Assembly (NCBI GenBank): GCA_023424585.1
Contig: JAFADT010000185.1
Location: 1-6,644, forward strand
DNA length: 6,644 nt
Direction: 5' to 3'
Origin: Pseudomonadota bacterium
GTDB lineage: Bacteria; Myxococcota; Myxococcia; Myxococcales; Myxococcaceae
The notes beneath the pieces are model-generated. The model saw only the letters and a program-made list of their open reading frames with translations. It did not search any database and had not been told where the DNA came from. The stretch's first letter is position 1. Every line of letters begins with the position of its first letter. This document shows positions 5,885 through 6,644 of this stretch, piece by piece. The translations under genes and the position numbers were made by a program.

Positions 5885-6644
5885 GTGTCCCGCCGCTCAC
5901 AGTGGTTTCTCCTGCTCGGGGTGTCCGGGCTGCTGCACGTGGCGCTCCTCGTGGCGCTGTCGCGGAGCCCGTCCGCCCGCGTCCCGCACCCGGAGCCGTC
6001 CCAGGTCATCGAGCTGGAGATCGTCTCCCGGGACACACGCCCCACGCCGCCCGCGTCCAGGGAGGAGCCACCCGCACCGCGCACCCCCGGGCGCCTGACG
6101 GAGCGCGACGCCTCCGCTCACGCGCGGAAGAAGGATGGGGCGCCCGCGCTCGCCCGGGCCCCCGCGACGGCGGGGAGCGCGCCCTCGGAGCCTGTCGCGG
6201 AAGCACCCGAGGCGCCCCCGCCAGCCCAGCAGCCGGATGCTCCGCTCGCCTCCTCTTCACCCCGGCTCGACCCTCCCGGGCTGCTGGGCGGTGGGCTCCT
6301 GAAGGGGGGCCCTCCGTCGACGGGGCGGACGCTCCGCAACGTCCCCGGCTCGGAGCCCGACCCCCAGGCGCTGCTGGCCCGTGAGGGGGAGGAGGCGCGA
6401 CAGCGCGTGGATGGCTGGGCGAGGGACGCGGCCGCTTCGTCGCGGGCCACGGGCGCGACGCCTCCCTACTTCGCGAAGCTGCGCCAGGGCTTCGCCGAGC
6501 GGCTGGTGGATCCGCCCCCTCCCGACACCGACGTGCTCGTCCGCCGGCTGAAGCGCGAGCAGCTGGAGGCCATGGAGCGGTTCGGCAAGACGGGCACGCC
6601 GTTCGTGCCCCAGCCCCGCGACGTCCGCCGGGAGACGTCCGACC
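5885..6644 (+). CDS. TonB-like energy transducer, N-terminal part (3' end outside window)
   Basis: This protein would couple the ExbB/ExbD proton channel to outer-membrane receptors for siderophores or other substrates. The frame is open from GTG at 5885 to the right edge (253 codons). A short basic start (SRRSQ) precedes one transmembrane helix (about residues 7-26). That helix carries Ser14 and His18, the S-x3-H pattern equivalent to Ser16 and His20 of E. coli TonB, the residues needed for contact with ExbB/ExbD. Next come VIELEIV (41-47), common just after the helix in TonB/TolA-like proteins, and a long Pro/Ala-rich periplasmic region (about 50-160). A charged segment follows (QALLAREGEEARQRVDGWAR; PPYFAKLRQGFAERL, 193-207) of a kind I associate with myxobacterial TonB-family proteins. 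The C-terminal domain that contacts TonB boxes is beyond the window, so the call rests on the N-terminus. The start is GTG with GGAG 13 nt upstream, rather far. A TolA-like protein is the main alternative. Confidence 0.7.
   Translation, partial: MSRRSQWFLLLGVSGLLHVALLVALSRSPSARVPHPEPSQVIELEIVSRDTRPTPPASREEPPAPRTPGRLTERDASAHARKKDGAPALARAPATAGSAPSEPVAEAPEAPPPAQQPDAPLASSSPRLDPPGLLGGGLLKGGPPSTGRTLRNVPGSEPDPQALLAREGEEARQRVDGWARDAAASSRATGATPPYFAKLRQGFAERLVDPPPPDTDVLVRRLKREQLEAMERFGKTGTPFVPQPRDVRRETSD

Noticed and set aside
4998..5900. 300-codon leftward open frame over DUF2277, the lipoprotein and the terminator
   Set aside because: It overlaps two supported genes on different frames or strands and shows no protein-family features.
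1..6644. Mobile element, CRISPR array, tRNA/rRNA or phage-defence island
   Set aside because: No transposase or integrase, terminal repeats, spaced direct repeats, RNA gene signatures or defence-protein domains were seen on either strand.

Overview
The window is high-GC DNA with strong G/C preference at third codon positions. It carries compact genes, a Cys-rich lipoprotein, a candidate sigma-54 promoter, and secreted proteins with poorly characterised domains. This combination suggests a myxobacterium (Myxococcus/Corallococcus type). That assignment is inferred from gene style only; no rRNA or other marker gene is present.

Layout from left to right: (1) a leftward siderophore-type ABC transporter substrate-binding protein, cut by the left edge (start near 1010); (2) a short AT-rich divergent control region with a good Fur-box match and two overlapping sigma-70-like promoters pointing in opposite directions; (3) a rightward secreted family-43-like glycoside hydrolase (1171-2760) with two copies of an unrecognised ~85-residue C-terminal module; (4) a rightward small membrane protein ending in a SHOCT domain (2816-3337); (5) convergent to it, a leftward pair made of a DUF2277 protein (4819-5091) and, 21 bp downstream, an exported PDZ-domain protein (3361-4797); (6) a rightward Cys-rich lipoprotein (5316-5738) behind a sigma-54-like promoter and followed by a hairpin terminator; (7) a rightward TonB-like energy transducer, cut by the right edge (from 5885).

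The clearest functional theme is iron acquisition. The binding protein under a Fur box would hand ferric siderophore to an inner-membrane permease encoded beyond the left edge. TonB-type proteins power outer-membrane siderophore receptors, so the gene at the right edge could belong to the same physiology, but about 5 kb of unrelated genes separate the two. The middle genes look like an envelope or secretome set (glycosidase, SHOCT membrane protein, PDZ protein, lipoprotein) without a common pathway that I can demonstrate.

I see no tRNA, rRNA, CRISPR array, transposase, integrase or insertion-sequence ends. I did not find a clear-cut new multi-gene system. The most notable items are the duplicated C-terminal module on the GH43-like enzyme, the Fur-box/divergent-promoter arrangement that may place this enzyme under iron control, the sigma-54-like promoter of the lipoprotein, and the uncharacterised DUF2277-PDZ pair.
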